Assembly (NCBI GenBank): GCA_958450365.1
Contig: CAUEEP010000422.1
Span: 186,001-250,000, forward strand
Source of the DNA: Mesorhabditis belari
Taxonomy: Eukaryota; Nematoda; Chromadorea; Rhabditida; Rhabditidae
Direction of reading: 5' to 3'
Length of the DNA: 64,000 nucleotides
The notes under the pieces are model-generated. The model was not told the DNA's origin and made no database searches. It was given only the letters and a program-made list of their open reading frames with translations. The position numbers and the translations under genes were made by a program. Below are positions 49,408-59,889 of the stretch, piece by piece (position 1 is the stretch's first letter; each line of letters opens with the position of its first letter).

Positions 49408-50543
49408 TTAGGCAAAGTGCGTCTTTGGACGACGCGTAGTGAACTGAGAAACTCCGAGCCTCTTGGTGACACGATGTGGAAGAGGGAACTTTATCTTTGA
49501 ATCGTGGAACATCTTGATGGGAGCACGTCGGCACTCTTCAGCCTTGATTGGCTGCACTTTGAGAATGTGGATGCGGTCAGCCTAAAAACAAAACTTAAAG
49601 TTTGCACTTTTCTAAATTAACACGCTGCTTCATGGTTTTGTAATGCTACAAGTCATAATTTTTATCCTATTCTTCTGGTCTAAAAGCAATTTAAACCATA
49701 TTTCATCTGCTGACTGAATGAGTTTACGTAAAACATTTACCGAAGGTAATCAATTACTTTTACAAGCTACAAAGTCATTCAATCTAGCAAATATAAACAC
49801 TTTTGCATACAAACACCATACTTGAGCACGATGTCGGGAGCCCATATCACGGTAGCATTGAGTTACGGCTCCAGCGATGGTGGTGTCGCGGTATTCACGG
49901 TACATGTTGTGGTGGCCAGTTCGCGAATCGTATTTCAACCAAACTCCGAAGTTCTTGACTGTTGTTGGGTTCCTCTCGAAGACCTGAACAAAAACAATTA
50001 AACAAGCCCAAAGTGTTGTTTTAAATCTACACTGAACGAATTGTAACAAGTTTGTATAACTAGGTTAACAATTCACCCAGTCGTTCTTAGACTAGACAAT
50101 AAATCCGGATTATAATTTTTAGCGTATGTTTTAGAAATGTTATCCAACATTAAATATCTAACTAAAAGTTGAATTTGTTCCTTTTGTTCTTTTTTCGTTC
50201 TTATGTTTCTAAATGTTCTTTTAAAATGCATAAGATACCTTAAAGGTTTAAAATGAATCATGCTTCCGGATCAAATCCTAGAAATGATCTACCTAATTCA
50301 AAGGCTATCGAAGTTTAATTTTGTAAAAAATAATACCTCCTTGACTGAAAGAATCTCTCCATTGGCCTTCTTGACTCGTCGAAGCATAGACACGAAATAC
50401 CAGAATCGAGATTTGGCGATGACGTGGTTGCTGGCGAAGATTTGCATCTTCCAGACGGGTGTCACCGGCTCCTTCTCGGTCGGGATCTTCCTGCCGATCA
50501 CGATGAACTCCTTGAGCGTCTCTCCCTTAGCCTTGGTTGGCAT
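49408..50543 (-). CDS. rpl-20: Ribosomal protein eL20 (L18a)
   Basis: Three exons, 50337-50543, 49822-49983 and 49408-49581, all in phase, giving 180 residues, the usual length of eL20. Highly conserved blocks: [98 protein letters not shown] component of the large cytosolic ribosomal subunit. The ATG at 50543 follows TTTTCAG by eight bases (acceptor 50552-50553), a probable spliced-leader site as in other nematode ribosomal protein genes. A polyadenylation signal (AATAAA on the minus strand) lies at about 49379-49384. Short introns and no repeats inside the coding part. Confidence 0.95.
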
Positions 50544-50554
50544 GCTGTACCCTG

Positions 50555-51368
50555 AAAAGAAAAAAATACTACTAAAATCAAGACTTGAACAAGAAAACAA
50601 ACAAAAGAGCAATTGATTCAATCATTAAAATGCATGCCTTTGGGTATTGACACAAATGAAAAGGCTAAGGGTTTGATTGCATAGTTAGTCAGGTAAGATC
50701 CGAGCAACAAAGTCAAAAATGATCACAGCTATGATTGAATTTAGGATTTAGATCTTTGTACATCAAAAACTAGCGCAAATTATTAATTTTCAGTAGTTAA
50801 AAGCTAAAAAAGCTAGAAGGACATATTTTTCAATTTTTGAGGAGCATTGCCTACAAAAAATCAGCCACTAGTTTAAAGTATCGTTTCTAATCTTTCTAGT
50901 TGAAAAACAAAACATAACTGAAAGTTAAAGCGAAAGTTAAAACTTAAAACTGAAAGAACGGATCGATGAGGAACCAAATAAAATAATTTTTAGGAAAAAA
51001 TGCGGAAAAGTAAAACGGCCGCCAGAAAAGCGACGCAGAGCTACGTCGTCATTTGTATCGCGGTGTCGTCTTGGCGGACTTTGGAGCAATTTCTTTTACT
51101 GAATATCTTTTAAACAGAAGTTTGCACTGATTCGCACTATAAAAAGCTGCGATGACCAAAAATTTCGCAAAAGAATGTTTTAGTGTAACAAATGAAGCTT
51201 GGAAACAATGTGGCTTGGCAACAATGCGGTTTTGGCAGCAATGCGGCTTGGCAACAATGCGGCTTGGCAACAATGCGGCTTGGCAACAATGCGGTTTGGC
51301 AGCAATGCGGTTTGGCAGCAATGCGGTTTTGGGGGTAGGGTAATTTTCGCAACTTTTTTTACGCAACA
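50555..51368. other. Upstream region of rpl-20 and an AACAATGCGG array
   Basis: 50555-50990 is AT-rich with no gene. At 50994-51110 a TTTTTAG precedes a short plus-strand open frame (MRKSKTAARKATQSYVVIC) that cannot be assigned. 51195-51335 is a 16-21 bp satellite GGCTTGGCAACAATGC. Confidence 0.5.
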
Positions 51369-51528
51369 GGGTCGTTTGCGCAACTCGCCATAACTTTCTT
51401 CTAAGTCGGCCAATCTTTATGATTTTGGTGTCATTTTGTAGATCTCAACAAGTGCAACAAAATGACGCCAAAAACATAAAGATTCGTCCACTTAGAAGAA
51501 AGTTTTGGCGAGTTGCGCAAATGACCCT
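51369..51528. mobile_element. 160 bp palindromic element
   Basis: Inverted arms GGGTCGTTTGCGCAACTCGC and GCGAGTTGCGCAAATGACCC, each continuing for about 60 bp (ACTTTCTTCTAAGT, and CATTTTGT at the centre). No ORF. Confidence 0.8.
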
Positions 51529-51529
51529 A

Positions 51530-52915
51530 TTGCGGAAATTAGTCTACCCCCGGTTTTGGCAGTTTTTCTGTTTTATTTTATTAAAACACGTGGGTTTTAT
51601 TTGATTGAATACAATTTTCACACTTAAATTTACTAGAACATTGGTTATTTGAGTTTTTCACCAGCTTGGAAGAAAAAGCCATAGCTTTTTTTTTACTTTC
51701 CCTCAATTCGGAAAACGGTCGTTTTAGATCTAGATCTAAAACGGTGAAAGCTAGATGTCATGCAAAGATCTTGGCATAGATTTGGGGGGGAAAGGAAAGT
51801 TTTGCGCTTGTCCTAGTAAGAGAGATTTGTTTTCAAAGCTCAAAAACTCGTAAATATAATTGAAAGGGATTGAAAAACGGATTTTCGAGATTTGTTCTCT
51901 GCAAGTCTTATTCCAGAAAAAGATTGACAAGTGTTTAGATGCAACAAGTGCCTAAGCTTTGCAAATAATCGAAAAGTCATCAAAATTCAAGAACACGGCC
52001 AGGCTTTTTAAGACTGAATACAGACAATCAAAACCGTTTATTGCTGAATAAATCCTGCAGCTTTGATGCCTCATCGGTGGGTGAAAACAAGGGGTCATGA
52101 AGCTTGCGCAACGAAGCTTGCGCAACGAGGGCTTGCTTGCGCCACGAAGCTTGCTTGCGCCACGAGGGCTTACTTGCGCCACGAGGGCTTACTTGTGCCA
52201 CGAGGGCTTGCTTGCGCCACGAACCTTACTTGCGCCACGAGGGCTTGCTTGCGCTAGCAAAACTTGCGCCACCATTACATCATTGATGCAAATGACGGAA
52301 ATTTCACTTTTAACTAGTGGCGGAAGTTTCGCTTTGTTGAATGGTGCAAACTTCCCGTAGCGTAACTTTCGCTTGACAGCGTGGCGTAAATTTTTCGGCG
52401 CAAGCTTCATGATCCCGAAAACAACGCCGCTTCTGCAGCCATTTGCTATTGTGTCAAAGTCTTCATTAAATATCTTGTAATTTCACAGCGTTCGGTAAAT
52501 GGGTTCCAATATGGTCACATTACAAAATACGCTGTAAAATCGGTAAATGCTTATCTTATTTTAGAAGTTTCAAGTATTATATGGAGAATTGTAGGGTTAA
52601 TCTTGACTACTTACTTATCTTGACTTATCTATCAAAAGCTTTTCGATTGGACTTATTCAACAAGCATTTGACAAGCAGTTGAACGCTAGTCATCTAGGCA
52701 AGTCATTTTTCCGTCATCTAGTCATCTAGTCATTCAGTCAGCTAGTCATCTAGTCATCTAGTCATCTAGTCAGCTAGTCAGCTAGTCATCTAATCATCTA
52801 GGCCTCTAGTCATCTAGCTCTCCAGCCATCCTGTACCAATAGATAGCTACAACCCATTCCCATTCCCCATCACAACTTTCTCTTCTTTCCAAGCCTGCAA
52901 GAATTCCATGTAAAG
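51530..52915. other. Repeat-rich spacer
   Basis: 52090-52260: 17 bp unit CTTGCGCCACGAGGGCT. 52300-52420 carries an imperfect inverted partner of that motif (GGCGCAAGCTTCATGATC against GGTCATGAAGCTTGCGC). 52690-52820: TAGTCATC octamers. No gene seen at 51530-52080 or 52420-52690. Confidence 0.6.
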
Positions 52916-52919
52916 CATG

Positions 52920-53409
52920 CTAATCAAGAAATGCCATTATGTCCAATTTGACTTGTCGATTGCCATCTTCAATAGATGGGGAAATGGGTGTAGAAAGAGG
53001 GGATAGCTTGAGGGGAGAAGACCTTCGAACCCGTTTCTTCCTTTCCTTTCCCATTCCCACTCCCATCCCTCCCCCATACCTCTCCCATCCTCTCCCATCC
53101 TCCCCCATACCTCTCCCATCCTCTCCCATCCTCTCCCATCCTCCCCCATACCTCTCCCATCCTCTCCCATCCTCTCCCATCCTCTCCCATCCTCTCCCAT
53201 CCTCTCCCATCCTCTCCCATCCTCTCCCATCCACTCCCATCCCTCCCCCACTCCTCTCCCGTCCACCTCTTTGTTGAATCATAAACCTGCCTTAGTTTCT
53301 CTTTCACTTCTCCTTTGTAAATCCTTTCCTTTATTTTGAATACCACCGTTTCCCAGCGGCTTCTTTTGACTTTTAGCTCTATTGCTGGATGCTTCTGTAA
53401 CCAGTTCCT
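52920..53409 (-). CDS. C-terminal exons of an unidentified gene
   Basis: Two minus-strand exons in phase 0: 53287-53409 (acceptor AGCTTAG, donor CAG then GTTTAT) and 52920-53045. The first encodes NWLQKHPAIELKVKRSRWET then VVFKIKERIYKGEVKEKLRQ; the second is basic and Ser/Pro-rich (KKRVRRSSPLKLSPLSTPIS) and ends QVKLDIMAFLD then stop. The intron (53046-53286) is almost wholly a CTCTCCCATC decamer array, so the exact acceptor of the last exon among several AG choices is uncertain. Upstream exons were not found. I do not recognise the family. Confidence 0.5.
53060..53245. repeat. CTCTCCCATC decamer array
   Basis: About 18 decamers filling the intron of the gene above; open frames on both strands follow from it. 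Confidence 0.95.
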
Positions 53410-53592
53410 CTAAGCTCACCTCTTTTCAGCTCTTTGCTTATTTTAAATCAGTCCTAACCCTTCCTAACCCTTCCTAACCCTTTCTGCTCTTCCCAACTTA
53501 GATTTAAAATCTTATTGCTTTTAATTAATTTCTTCAAGTTCTTTTATCCCTTTAACATTTGTCGTTATAGAATGTGAATTGTTTTTTCGTTC

Positions 53593-53671
53593 AAACGCAC
53601 GCTTTCTAGCACAATAGATCTCGTTAATCGATATTGATTAAAGAATTTAGTGTACTAGAAAGTGTGCGTTT
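53593..53671. other. 79 bp imperfect palindrome
   Basis: AAACGCACGCTTTCTAGCAC faces its near-inverse (GTACTAGAAAGTGTGCGTTT) around a centre with CGTTAATCGATATTGATTAA. Could form a long hairpin; resembles a very short foldback element. Confidence 0.75.
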
Positions 53672-53859
53672 ACTAGAGTACAAGCTAGTCTTTACAAGAT
53701 GCTAGCCTTGTAAGCAATTCTGAATACTTGAATTTGTTGACTTGAAGTTTAAATTCAACTTTCGACGGTGACTTTCGTGTCTCTCAAGAGATGTACTCGG
53801 CAAAAGAATTTCGATTCTCTACAAAAGCCACGCAAAGAACCAACAATGAGACAAGTTGA

Positions 53860-54085
53860 AGGAGAAGAAGGAGATGGAGGAGGAGAAGGAGATGGAGGAG
53901 GAGAAGGAGATGGAGGAGAAGGAGATGGAGGAGAAGGAGATGGAGACGAAGATGGAGAAGGAGAAGAAGAAGGAGAGGACGGAGAGGAAGGAGAAGGAGA
54001 GGAAGAAGATGGAGAAGGAGAGGAAGAAGGAGGAGAAGAAGGAGGAGAAGAAGAAGAAGGAGAAGGAGCGGATGAAGAAGAACAT
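53860..54085. repeat. GGAGAAGGAGAT array
   Basis: Purine-rich 6-12 bp units. Open on both strands; acidic Gly/Glu frames over it are not supported as genes. Confidence 0.85.
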
Positions 54086-54339
54086 AATGCCATTTGTGAA
54101 ACTTTCCGCTTTTCTCTCTAGTGATTGATTTCCCTTCTTTCAGCTTTGATCAGCAGGCCTCCCATCTCTAAATTGACGTAAACCAGAGGTCAAACCGCTT
54201 GTTTTTCAAAAAACTCGTGTCAAGGTTCTTTCAGAACTTGTCTTTCAATTAGAATTGATTTCCTCTGGCGAATTGGCTATCATTTGTTGACTATCATTTG
54301 TTCCAGCTTTGGCTTTTGGTTGCCAGCCTTCAGTAGTTC

Positions 54340-54898
54340 TATTTCCCTTTGTCTTCCTGTCCAAAAAAGTACCCCTATCTATCCAAAGGATGCACCAGAA
54401 ATCGAGCGATTACGTGGCCGCACAAAGAACACTTGCTCTTTCACTTTGTAAATAACTCAAAAGGAAGATATTTAGCTGTAAATTTGTACCAAGGGGTTTT
54501 CGCGGACGGGGAATCGATTGGAGCTATTCATTTGATTGAGTCTAGCAAATATCGGCTTTCCAATAGGGATTTGATTTGAGGCAAAAATTACAATTGATAA
54601 TCCAATGGCAAGTTCTGGTAGCTGTCCTGTTTCCAGAACGTTTCCAAAACGGCCATTGGATTGTAATTTGTGAGGTTTCCCTCTCGAATTCTATTGCAAT
54701 TGATGAATGATTTCATATTCCTAGATCTATTCTACAAAAAATGGCACTATTCCTGAAAAAAGCCTGTTTTTCGATCTTTATGAGAACCGCCCACTTATCC
54801 CTATCTTCGCATGCAAATTTCCTCCTCAACAACTCGTTTTCCTGCACACAAATCATCCATATCTTCAAGGATTTCACCCATTTGAACTCAAGGATTGA
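54340..54898 (+). CDS. Unidentified gene, plus strand, frame of first exon uncertain
   Basis: The best-supported part is two phase-0 exons. 54567-54674 (acceptor CCAATAG, donor GAG then GTTTCC) encodes LRQKLQLIIQWQVLVAVLFP and ERFQNGHWIVICE. 54725-54898 (acceptor TTCCTAG) encodes IYSTKNGTIPEKSLFFDLYE, NRPLIPIFACKFPPQQLVF and ends PFELKD then stop. Upstream (54340-54470) two overlapping plus-strand frames both look coding (SCPKKYPYLSKG... and STPIYPKDAPEIERLRGRTK), so the first exon is unresolved, or the locus has a frameshift. No family recognised. Confidence 0.4.
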
Positions 54899-55164
54899 AT
54901 CAATCTTGAATCAATCTTAAAAAGAGCTCTAGAGATCTGTTGGCTTTCAATTTTGGCTTTCAATTGGCTTTCAATTGGCTTTGGCTTTCAATTTTGAGCT
55001 AAGCTTACGATACGATACGATTTTACTGTACTTTAAATATCAAAGATTGATATAGACAACGGATTAATCAAAGAAACGAATTGAAATTACCCAAAAAGTT
55101 CAAAGTTTTCATTGAAATACTGTTTAAACGCAATTACAACTATAGATCAATAGTCAAACTAATC

Positions 55165-55700
55165 ACTGCAAGATTGGCGCAATTCAAGCCTTCTAATGCC
55201 TCAGAATCGCTCAATTCTCATCAAAATGTCGAAGCTGGATAGCACTTTAGTTGCCGGTGACGTCAAATAATCGATTTCCTTACAAGTTAGACACACTCAA
55301 CCTAGCCACTACAAGATTGACGCAATTCAAGCTTTCTAATGCATCAGAATTGCTCAATTCCTATCAAAATGTCTAAGCTGGATAGCACTTTAGTTGCCCG
55401 TAGCGTCAAATCATCGATTTCCTTACAAGTTAGAGATATTCAAAGTAGCCACTACAACATCGGAGCAATTCAAGCCTTCTAATGCATCAGAATCGCTCAA
55501 TTACCATCAAACGGTCTAAGCTGGATATCACTTGAGTCAACCTAAACGCCAAATACCCGAGTTCTCTACAAGTTAGATACCTCAAACTAGCCACCACAAG
55601 ATTGGCACAATTCAAGCCTTCTCATGCCTCAGAATCGCGCGATTAGCTCCGAACTGTCTAATCTGGATATCACTTTATCACAAATATAGGGAAAGTTTTT
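55165..55700. repeat. 143 bp satellite, cluster 1 (upstream of the membrane-protein gene)
   Basis: Four units starting at about 55169, 55312, 55455 and 55597. Each contains CAAGATTGGCGCAATTCAAG, CCTCAGAATCGCTCAATT and TGGATAGCACTTTAGTTGCC. Unit 1 has a perfect TGACGTCA (55258-55265). The stretch 54900-55165 holds TTGGCTTTCAA repeats and no gene. Confidence 0.95.
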
Positions 55701-55712
55701 AAAAAACCAAAA

Positions 55713-55797
55713 TTTTTCGAGAGGACTTGAACTCGCCGGGGAAACAAAGCGACCGGTTTTCTAGCCTAGACGCTTATCCACTAGACCATCGAAGGAG
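55713..55797 (-). pseudogene. tRNA-like sequence with long variable region
   Basis: Minus strand: GATGGTCTAGTGGATAAGCG, then GCGAGTTCAAGTCCTC after a long variable stretch. Together with its outer flank (AGCTCGAAGCTCGAA) it matches the right half of the element at 46148-46305, so a longer tRNA-derived repeat family exists. Confidence 0.45.
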
Positions 55798-56392
55798 CTT
55801 TCCGGCTAGTCTCTGAAGCCCTCATAACCAGCTCGAAGCTCGAACTTCAAGTTGAACCCTTTTCTATCCCAAATCTCTTCACTAATCAAACCCCATGATC
55901 GTACAGTCGCGTAGTCTACCTTTGAACCTCTCTATCTCCGCACTCCTTTAAGCTAGAGTTTTCGTTTAGGTGTCAAACGAAAGCCCTTGAAATCTAGTAT
56001 TTTCTCAGTTGAGTCTCAACTTTAACTCTTTACCTAGTTGAACAAAAACTCAAAGAATTCCATTGTCAGTGATGAGAGGAACCTCAATGATTTATTGCCT
56101 TTCTCTCATCTTTTCTCCGACTCGCTTTTCGCTTCTTAAACAGCTCCTTTTCCCATTCAAATCCTTACTTGCAAAGCTATCATTTTGAACTTTATTCAAC
56201 TCGAAATCAATCAAAAACTCTTCCAGATGGGCTCACCGTCAATCTACTCGAATAGGGATCGATGTCTTCGCGGAAAGCTTCATTTAGCGGTTAGTTAACA
56301 GGCAAAATCAGTTGGAAAAGGATTTTCTGAAAAAATCTATAAAATAGCGGTCAAAAATGATGTCAAAATAGACCTCAATAGTGGGAGGCAGC

Positions 56393-56461
56393 AAGCGGGA
56401 TCGAACCTCGGATGCCCGGGGCTAGAGACGGACGCTCTGCCAATGCACCACGAGGACAACT
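56393..56461 (-). pseudogene. tRNA-like sequence with CTCTAG anticodon region
   Basis: Minus strand: GTCCTCGTGGTGCATTGGCA, GAGCGTCCGTCTCTAG, GAGGTTCGATCCCGC. It shares CGTCTCTAG with the tRNA-like block at 20701-20770. Acceptor pairing is poor. 55800-56390 otherwise contains no recognised gene. Confidence 0.4.
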
Positions 56462-56682
56462 GAATCGCTTCCTTGTCCACGCCTTTTCATCTGAAGAGAC
56501 TTTCTTTGAGGCTCATTGAGCTCTCTGCTCTCTGCCTAACCAATCGTTGATCATTCTGGATCTGATCTTTTGCTGATCAATCTTTTGCTGATCAATGCTT
56601 GAAACTAGAATCCTAAGTAAAATTAGAATCTGTAGCATTTCGTCAACAATTCCTCCCAAAAACTCATCACTTTCAGACAGCG

Positions 56683-57977
56683 ATGCGACTTTTCATCATC
56701 GTCGGTATCTGTGTCTTGTTGGCGCTGTCGGCGCTGCTCTTCGTGAAATTTAGAAAGGTAAATCGTAGCCAAAACTGTTTACAAAGGAAATCAGGTCCTT
56801 AGCGCAAGATTGGAGCAATTCAAGCCTTCTAATGCCTCAAAATTGCTCAATTCTCAGCAAAATGTCTAAGCTGGATATCACTTGAGTCAACCTAAACGCC
56901 AAATACCCGAGTTCTCTACAAGTTAGATACACCCAAACTAGTCACTACAAGATTGGCGCAATTCAAGCCTTCTAATGCCTCAGAATTGCTCAATTCCCAT
57001 CAAAATGTCGAAGCTGGATAGCACTTTAGTTGCCGGTGACGTCAAATAATCGATTTCCTTACAAGTTAGACACACTCAACCTAGCCACTACAAGATTGAC
57101 GCAATTCAAGCTTTCTAATGCCTCAGAATCACTCAATGAGCCCCGAACAGTCTAAGCTGGATAGCACTTTAGTTGCCGGTGACGTCAAATAATCGATTTC
57201 CTTACAAGTTAGATACACTCAAACTAGCCACTACAAGATTGGAGTAATCCAAGCCTTCTAATGCCTCAGAATCGCTCAATTCCTATCAAAATTTCTAATC
57301 TGGATATCACTTTAATTGATCCAAACGTCTAAGGTTTCTAAATCTAACGTCAAATACCATCAAATACTTTCAGGCAATGTTCATTTTATTGATCCCACTC
57401 TCCGTGGTGGGAGTGACGATCGCAGCGGTGACGACGAGAAATCATCGACTTGTTTGGCCTATTATCGCTCAATCGGTAAGCAAAAAGATAATAGGATTTT
57501 GTTTTTAATAAGAAAATCAATAAAAAAAATCATATAAAATGATCAAAAAAAACGGTTTTAATTTCCCTCTCAAACTCCCGAAATGCCGTAATATCGATTT
57601 CAGTGTTTCCATATCGGTCTCTCCACATACGCACTCCTCATCTTCTCCTTCTATTTCTTCATTAAACCGCTCTACATTTTAATGATCACTAATTGGATGT
57701 TTAAAAGTAAGAGAAAATGAAATAAATTAAAGAAATCCAATAAAAAAATAACCATTTTTCAGCAATGTATTCCGAGAAAAACGCCGTTTTTTACGGGGAA
57801 TCAGCTACCGTTTATGCTTTTCTCTTCACCTTTCTTTTCTACAATCTCTGGCAAGCTCGTGTCTCGTTCGCCTATCGGAATTACCTCTTAAGAGAGGCGA
57901 ATTTCGCGTCGTCGATCCAGAAACCAACAGTTGTCGTCGTGAATAAGCCAATCGAATACGCTTCTTCGCACTATTAA
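56683..57977 (+). CDS. Small multi-pass membrane protein
   Basis: Four exons, all in phase: 56683-56757, 57374-57475, 57604-57706, 57763-57977; 164 residues. Start chosen at the first ATG, six bases behind CTTTCAG (56671-56676), a probable spliced-leader site. Four hydrophobic segments: IIVGICVLLALSALLF, FILLIPLSVVGVTIAAV, YALLIFSFYFFIKPLYIL, and VYAFLFTFLFYNLW, with a short polar tail (REANFASSIQKP). Layout and size resemble the LAPTM/MTP-like four-helix proteins of nematodes, but no diagnostic motif was seen. The frame stays open for 56 codons past the TAA. Intron 1 carries cluster 2 of the 143 bp satellite. Confidence 0.75.
56800..57340. repeat. 143 bp satellite, cluster 2 (intron 1 of the membrane-protein gene)
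   Basis: Units start at about 56805, 56948, 57091 and 57234 (143 bp each), same family and same orientation as 55165-55700. TGACGTCA is present in the units near 57050 and 57180. Confidence 0.95.
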
Positions 57978-59889
57978 CAACAATCATATGGACAAACTAA
58001 TTATTCTTGGTCGTTACAGCCTTACAATCATTCAGCTTTACGCGTACAATCGGGCCACCCTCTAATAATTGGCAGAAACAACATACAATTTCCATATTTT
58101 TCTCAATCTTTGCTACTTTTTTTTTTCCTTTTGCTTTACTCTCGGTGATAACTTGAAAAGATTAACTTATTGAAAATAAATCTCGATAAATAAAGAGACA
58201 AAGAACTTACATTGTAAACACCATTCGCCTGCAAACAAATCACAATTGTAACTCGGAAATGTTTCGCTGTGAAAAGCCTAAAGTAACACAAGTTTACAAA
58301 AGTCAAAGACAAAGACAAATATCTAAAATTCATGAAATTGATCTAATGAATGACACAGTAGAATGAAATGAAATTAAATTTAAGAAATCATACAAGACAA
58401 TAAATGACAATAATGATAATAAAAAAATGCAGAAAACCAAGAAAAAGACTTTCAAGAATATACAGAGAACCAACAATAAATAGTAATCTTAAAAACAAAG
58501 TTGATTATTTTGAGACTAGAAAGAACCGCTGACTTAAAAAAACTGTAGAAACGAAAGTGCATTTGCTTAAATTATTTCGAAACGAATTCCAACAGTTTAC
58601 GAATCTTTTAGAAAATATCGAAGAAACAATATTTTGATGATGTAAAAGCAGAAATCCCCTTCTCGGTGCCGACCTTCTAGGGTTTAGAGGAAGAAAATTT
58701 TTTTGAAAAGCGGATTATGATGTAGGTCTCTTACAATTTTAAAACATTCTACTAAATCTACAACAAGGCGGCGTTAATGGAGAGATTCTAGATCAAAAAG
58801 TTTTAAGCGAAATCCATAATTATTGGACCTATATTTATCGTAATCAATTTTGTCTAGTGCTTCTGAATGTTTTCTATTTTTATGACTTGATATTTAGAAA
58901 TAGGAGACCATATACAAGGGAAGCATACGTTTTGAATGGTTATATTACTCAAGGATAGGGCGGACATAAGTGACGTAACACTTCCCATAAATTTTGATAT
59001 CAAGAATACTGATAGATCTTCAGATACGTTTAGGGAAGTAAGACACTTTTTTTGCTAATTATGCCAACATGAAGTGAAAATTTGAATAAAGAAGTTATGT
59101 AGACCCCGAGATCACGAAGAGGTATGTTTTAGATACATGGGGAGATGATGTTTTGTTTAAATTTTAAGGGGGAAATAGAATGTCATTGAATTTTTTTGAA
59201 TTTTCGAAACTTAAATGAAAAACCTGGTAAAGAAAGTAGTAATATCCGAGGGATTTGTAAGGAAAAGATTCGGAGAATCGGGATTAATGAAGCAATTTGG
59301 GAGAGATCTCTTATCCTTGCTTTTAGAGTTTATGTAGGAGAAAAAGTGTTTGCTGGTTTGAAAAATTTATGGTTCATCTTTCTATGTTAGATTCAAAAAT
59401 TTTTGAGAATAGGGATAGGGTTAATTAAGTGTTTGCAACCAGACGACTTTCGGGAACATCTAAAGATGAGCTAGACACTCGTGTTGATACTAGAGGTCTT
59501 TTTAGTCTTGCTTTAGCTCTGAAACTATGGCTAGGGACTGTTTTTGCAGGATTATTATAACTACACTCTATTAGAGAGATGAGGTGAATATGTTATGCTC
59601 GGGATCTAGAGAAGAAACTATATGACAAAAATTTGAAAAGGGAAAAGAATTTAGAAAATTGACCGCCACCTTGTGTAAATTAGTATTAAAATGGCTACAC
59701 CTTTGCACCTTCTCATCTGAAGATCGTTGAGACCCAATAGAAAACGAGATCGTATCCTAGTTGGCACCAGGAAGTGAAGCAAGAGGTCAAACAAATGATA
59801 AATCAATATGATGTAAGGATCACAAGGATAGCCGCGAAAAAGATCGAAGAACATCGGTGTCGACAACATCCCGTTGTTCTGAAAAAAGA
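57978..59889. other. Spacer with a decayed coding-like region
   Basis: 58207-58279 (minus) reads HSETFPSYNCDLFAGEWCLQ between an ACTTTAG acceptor and a GTAAGT donor, a possible lone exon. From about 58960 to 59650 (plus) several frames look protein-like but are broken by stops and frame changes (LPINFDIKNTDRSSDTFREV; INEAIWERSLILAFRVYVGE; TSKDELDTRVDTRGLFSLAL). The pattern suggests an old pseudogene or transposon relic of unknown type. Nothing else seen. Confidence 0.35.

Noticed and set aside
52920..53346. Gly/Glu/Arg-rich ORF GWERMGEDGR
   Set aside because: The repeat part is an intron between two real exons; only the ends are coding.
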